From Anadara kagoshimensis (Eukaryota; Mollusca; Bivalvia; Arcoida; Arcidae), in NCBI GenBank assembly GCA_021292105.1, contig CM037861.1:60619245-60683244 (forward strand): 64,000 nucleotides of DNA, given 5' to 3'. The translations under genes and the position numbers were made by a program. Below the pieces are notes generated by a model that saw only the letters and a program-made list of their open reading frames with translations, did no database searches and was not told the origin of the DNA. This document shows, piece by piece, positions 59,801-64,000 of this stretch (the first letter of the stretch is position 1; every line of letters begins with the position of its first letter).

Positions 59801-60043
59801 TATAAGTGAAATATTCTTAACTAGGACGTACACCCTATTTAATAAATGAATCAGTCTTGCTCTATTGGAGGACCACCATTAGGGGCTATTTTGCATACCC
59901 AGTGTTACTGTTATGTAAAAGTATTTACTGTCACAATGTCCATTTTATCTTGTGACAGATTTTGAAGACATATTGGTAACAATAGCTTACTTACTTGACA
60001 AGAATACAAATACTGAGTTCTGGTGTACATATCAGGATAGAAG
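56864..60043 (+). CDS. METTL23: METTL23 homologue, 3' end missing
   Basis: Four exons: 56864-57109, 57844-57948, 58506-58743 and 59959-60043; phases fit. They encode about 225 residues. Residues 1-60 form an acidic extension in which HDFE(H/N)xDG-like units recur. From about residue 62 the match to human METTL23 runs KHFTFNDN, VVIPEVIDPTYGMYVWPCSV, VLAQYIWWHRKS, then SAM-binding motif I ELGAGTSLPG, AAKCGADVVLSDSADLP, ITWG, DIILGSDCFY, and DFEDILVTIAYLLDKNTNTE then FWCTYQDRR. METTL23 is a class I SAM methyltransferase, reported to methylate histone H3R17 and to bind GABPA. The last part expected from human (after QVRSADWSLEALLYKW) is not found before the right edge, so the next intron is at least 3.9 kb. 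Confidence 0.92.
57178..57780. repeat. Two direct copies of a short dispersed repeat in METTL23 intron 1
   Basis: TACAAGTCAAGTTGGACTTA...GTTTTAGCAGAGTTATGGCTCTTTG at 57178-57245 recurs as TACAAGTCAAGTTCGACTTC...GTTTTAACAGAGTTATGTCCCTTTG at 57708-57765. Between them is an ATATATTGATATAT-rich stretch. Confidence 0.7.
58010..58110. repeat. Dispersed repeat C, copy 4 (partial)
   Basis: GGTGGAAATTCATGTTTAAC and TTTTTTGGATTGTGATTTGAAAATGGAC match the right half of repeat C. In METTL23 intron 2. Confidence 0.55.
58920..59232 (+). mobile_element. SINE-like repeat B copy 1 in METTL23 intron 3
   Basis: GGTAGCAGTAGAGTGCTTGC and GGTCATGGGTTTAAATCC give A- and B-box-like parts. The body has TTGCCAAGCACTCAGCATTT and a tail GATATAAGTGATATATTGTGA. 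Confidence 0.72.
59526..59860 (+). mobile_element. SINE-like repeat B copy 2 in METTL23 intron 3
   Basis: GGTAGCTCAGTTTGTAGAATG and GCTGTGGGTTCCAATCC are A/B-box-like. The body has TTGCCAAGTGCTCAGCATTA and the tail GATATAAGTGAAATATTCTTA. The 59370-59500 stretch before it is a repeat A fragment. Confidence 0.75.
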
Positions 60044-60409
60044 GTATGTCTAAACTTCTGTAGAATTATATTACAGTAAAATCCAGTTCGCTAGGTTTTT
60101 TCAGGAGGGACTATTTTCAAATATTTTCCTTTAAAACACTATAATATTGATATTTTTTGTATTCATGTAATGCAATATATAGCCCTCTAATGCCTCTATG
60201 GCATCATTCTAGAATCAACACTGTGAATGATTTCACTGCTTCCATGTGTGTAGTCTATGTATATTGGTGTAATATTACAAAGTTATTATCCCTCTCTTCT
60301 CTGACTGACATTATTTTTTGATGGACTGTGAAAGTGTAAATAATTCTGTAATATATGAAATGGTTACCTGGAAAACTATAAACTTTTTGCATGGGGATGT
60401 ATATTGAAA

Positions 60410-60650
60410 TAAAATTGGTATATGTTGTAACAATCTTTTTGACATATGGATGAAGGTCATGGGTTAAAAGGTCAAGGTCAAATGGGAAAGAATATTGAAA
60501 CTGTTATTACATGTATCTGGAAAAAAGCTTTAAATCTTGATTGTATGTAAAGATTTTGATATTAGATGTTCAGTTTTTATGTTTTCTTAAAATATTTCAA
60601 CCAGGCATTGTTTATCAGGTGAGGGTATCAGGCTAATTGGGCTTCTTGTT
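60410..60650. mobile_element. Inverse fragment of the composite element
   Basis: Contains GAAGGTCATGGGTTAAAAGGTCAAGGTCA (a unit of the 145 bp repeat, inverted) and ends TTTATCAGGTGAGGGTATCAGG then GGGCTTCTTGTTTTG, the inverse of the left edge at 51919. Confidence 0.65.
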
Positions 60651-60737
60651 TTGAAATTTGTATATTTACAATAAACTATTTGTAAAATAATCAGAATGAT
60701 TAGGGGTCATCTAGTGTCTGTCTAAATTCCGAGGGTA

Positions 60738-60924
60738 TTATAATCAGTGGAATAATTAGTGCAATGTGGAAAGTAAAATTATAAGTGATTATTGTACTAT
60801 TATAATCAGTGGAATAATTAGTGCAATGTGGAAAGTAAAATTATGAGTGATTATTGTACTATTATAATCAGTGGAATAATTAGTGCAATGTGGAAAGTAA
60901 AATTATGAGTGATTATTGTACTAT
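60738..60924. repeat. 62 bp tandem repeat, three units
   Basis: TAATCAGTGGAATAATTAGT starts at 60741, 60803 and 60865 and is followed each time by AAGTAAAATTAT(A/G)AGTGATTATTG. It lies just before the 192 bp satellite. Confidence 0.95.
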
Positions 60925-60998
60925 TACCGCACCACCAGAGACATATAAAACCCGAGATTGGCAACTCCTATATACCGCTATTAGCCCGCAGCGAACTA

Positions 60999-63553
60999 TC
61001 GCGGTTCGGGGGTATACTTGCCACTTTGATAAAGGATTTGTTAATTTTCAATTTTTCACTAAAATTCTAATTGCAACATGTTTATAATACTTATACCCAT
61101 TGTAAGAAACAAGTTGCATACAAATTTGAAATAAATTAATTGGTTTTTATTGCATTTAAAAATGAGAGAAAAATTAAAATTTTCATCCTTTGACGGATTG
61201 GGGGTATACTTGCCACTTTGATAAAGGATTTGTTAATTTTCAATTTTTTACTAAAATTCTAATTGCAACATGTTTATAAGACTTATACCCATTGTAAGAA
61301 ACAAGTTGCATACAAATTTGAATTAAATTAATTGGTTTTTATTTAATTTAAAAATGAGAGAAAAACTATAATTTTCATTTTTTGACGGGTTGGGAGTATA
61401 ATTGCCACTTTGATAAAGGATTTGTTAATTTTCAATTTTTCACTAAAATTCTAATTGCAACATGTTTATAATACTTATACCCATTGTAAGAAACAAGTTG
61501 CATACAAATTTGAAATAAATTAATTGGTTTTTATTGCATTTAAAAATGAGAGAAAAATTGAAATTTTCATCCTTTGACGGGTTGGGGGTATACTTGCCAC
61601 TTTGATAAAGGATTTGTTAATTTTCAATTTTTTAATAAAATTCTAATTGCAACATGTTTATAAGACTTATACCCATTGTAAGAAACAAGTTGCATACAAA
61701 TTTGAAATAAATTAATTGGTTTTTATTGAATTTAAAAATGAGAGAAAAACTATAATTTTCATCTTTTGACGGGTTGGGAGTATACTTGCCACTTTGATAA
61801 AGGATTTGTTAATTTTCAATATTTTACTAAAATTCTAATTGCAACATGTTTATAAGACTTATACCCATTGTAAGAAACAAGTTGCATACAAATTTGAATT
61901 AAATTAATTGGTTTTTATTTAATTTAAAAATGAGAGAAAAACTATAATTTTCATTTTTTGACGGGTTGGGAGTATAATTGCCACTTTGATAAAGGATTTG
62001 TTAATTTTCAATTTTTCACTAAAATTCTAATTGCAACATGTTTATAATACTTATACCCATTGTAAGAAACAAGTTGCATACAAATTTGAAATAAATTAAT
62101 TGGTTTTTATTGCATTTAAAAATGAGAGAAAAATTAAAATTTTCATCCTTTGACGGATTGGGGGTATACTTGCCACTTTGATAAAGGATTTGTTAATTTT
62201 CAATTTTTTACTAAAATTCTAATTGCAACATGTTTATAAGACTTATACCCATTGTAAGAAACAAGTTGCATACAAATTTGAATTAAATTAATTGGTTTTT
62301 ATTGAATTTAAAAATGAGAGAAAAACTATAATTTTCATTTTTTGACGGGTTGGGAGTATAATTGCCACTTTGATAAAGGATTTGTTAATTTTCAATTTTT
62401 CACTAAAATTCTAATTGCAACATGTTTATAATACTTATACCCATTGTAAGAAAACAAGTTGCATACAAATTTGAAATAAATTAATTGGTTTTTATTGCAT
62501 TTAAAAATGAGAGAAAAATTGAAATTTTCATCCTTTGACGGGTTGGGGGTATACTTGCCACTTTGATAAAGGATTTGTTAATTTTCAATTTTTTAATAAA
62601 ATTCTAATTGCAACATGTTTATAAGACTTATACCCATTGTAAGAAACAAGTTGCATACAAATTTGAAATAAATTAATTGGTTTTTATTGAATTTAAAATG
62701 AGAGAAAAACTATAATTTTCATCTTTTGACGGGTTGGGAGTATACTTGCCACTTTGATAAAGGATTTGTTAATTTTCAATTTTTCACTAAAATTCTAATT
62801 GCAACATGTTTATAATACTTATACCCATTGTAAGAAACAAGTTGCATACAAATTTGAAATAAATTAATTGGTTTTTATTGCATTTAAAAATGAGAGAAAA
62901 ATTGAAATTTTCATCCTTTGACGGGTTGGGGGTATACTTGCCACTTTGATAAAGGATTTGTTAATTTTCAATTTTTTAATAAAATTCTAATTGCAACATG
63001 TTTATAAGACTTATACCCATTGTAAGAAACAAGTTGCATACAAATTTGAAATAAATTAATTGGTTTTTATTGAATTTAAAAATGAGAGAAAAACTATAAT
63101 TTTCATCTTTTGACGGGTTGGGAGTATACTTGCCACTTTGATAAAGGATTTGTTAATTTTCAATTTTTTAATAAAATTCTAATTGCAACATGTTTATAAT
63201 ACTTATACCCATTGTAAGAAACAATTTGCATACAAATTTGAAATAAATTAATTGGTTTTTATTGCATTTAAAAATGAGAGAAAAATTAAAATTTCCATCC
63301 TTTGACGGGTTGGGGGTATACTTGCCACTTTGATAAAGGATTTGTTAATTTTCAATTTTTTTAATAAAATTCTAATTGCAACATGTTTATAAGACTTATA
63401 CCCATTGTAAGAAACAAGTTGCATACAAATTTGAAATAAATTAATTGGTTTTTAATGAATTTAAAAATGAGAGAAAATGGAAATTTTAAACTTTTGACGG
63501 GTTGGGGGTATACTTCCAACTTTGATAAAGAATTTTATTATTTTCAATTTTCG
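60999..63553. repeat. 192 bp satellite with a 384 bp dimeric higher order
   Basis: CCACTTTGATAAAGGATTTG starts near 61021, 61213, 61405, 61597, 61789, 61981, 62173, 62365, 62558, 62749, 62941, 63133 and 63324, with a diverged unit at 63516: about fourteen units. Many neighbours alternate between type 1 (TTATAATACTTATACCC, TTATTGCATTTAAA, CATCCTTTGACGG) and type 2 (TTATAAGACTTATACCC, GAATTTAAA, AACTATAATTTTCAT). Lies in the METTL23 intron after exon 4. Confidence 0.95.
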
Positions 63554-63563
63554 TGCGCTTCGT

Positions 63564-63600
<37 letters not shown>

Positions 63601-64000
63601 GAAGAAAATACTTGTGTACACAATTAGGTATTAGGGAATTAGGAATTTAATTAGTGATATCCGGTTTACGGGTAATTAATGAACATCGATAGCTCATGTA
63701 ATCACTACCGATACTGAGGATGGATACACTTCGAATCTGCAAAGGGATTAGTGACGAGGGGATTCTCTCAATGAGGAATGTCCAATAAACAAGCAAAACT
63801 GCAATTGAAATTAATAAATAAATTGTTTCAATTGACTATATACTCGTGACAGTTTTTTTTTTTTTTTTTTTGTAATAAAAGAATAAAAAAATTATATTTT
63901 TATCCAGTCCATGACAATCGGCACAGAAATAAAATTCTCACATTCGCTAAATTAATATTAGAACCACATGCAAATAAACACTTTATTTATTTATTTATTT
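63554..64000. other. Window end: microsatellites and unique spacer
   Basis: A (CT)n run at about 63568-63600, a poly-T run at 63855-63871 and a TTTA run at the very end. No exon with METTL23 C-terminal homology is seen. Confidence 0.6.

Overview
The window is animal nuclear DNA, most likely from a bivalve mollusc. It is AT-rich and has short GT-AG exons separated by long introns. The introns and intergenic spacers are packed with small non-autonomous transposons, tRNA-derived SINE-like repeats, foldback elements and tandem repeats. No operon, CRISPR array, rRNA gene or intact tRNA gene is seen. Gene names rest on remembered similarity to human proteins; no database search was run.

Five conserved genes are recognised. 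From left to right: SPATA20 (minus, five exons, running off the left edge); the C17orf75/Njmu-R1 homologue (minus, 9168-22491); MEIOB, a meiotic OB-fold protein (plus, 22831-35340); nucleolin, NCL (minus, 36948-56024, fourteen exons, three RRMs and an RGG box); and METTL23 (plus, 56864 to 60043, last exon or exons not found, so probably beyond the right edge).

C17orf75 and MEIOB are head to head, 339 bp apart, and probably share a promoter. MEIOB and NCL are tail to tail, with candidate poly(A) signals only about 30 bp apart. NCL and METTL23 are head to head, 839 bp apart. The genes do not form one pathway: redox/thioredoxin-like protein, vesicle tethering, meiotic recombination, ribosome biogenesis and methyltransferase.

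The strongest non-coding signal is a set of three box C/D snoRNAs in one nucleolin intron, on the nucleolin strand. All share one guide, which fits a conserved 18S rRNA segment. Other notable structures are a dimeric 192/384 bp satellite in the METTL23 intron, a 145 bp minisatellite and two arrays of spaced short palindromes in NCL intron 1, a hAT-like element with a perfect 8 bp target duplication, and a stack of nested elements in C17orf75 intron 1.

Two reading-frame problems need raw-read checks: a one-base loss in an A-run in MEIOB exon 10, and a one-base phase mismatch between C17orf75 exons 3 and 4.
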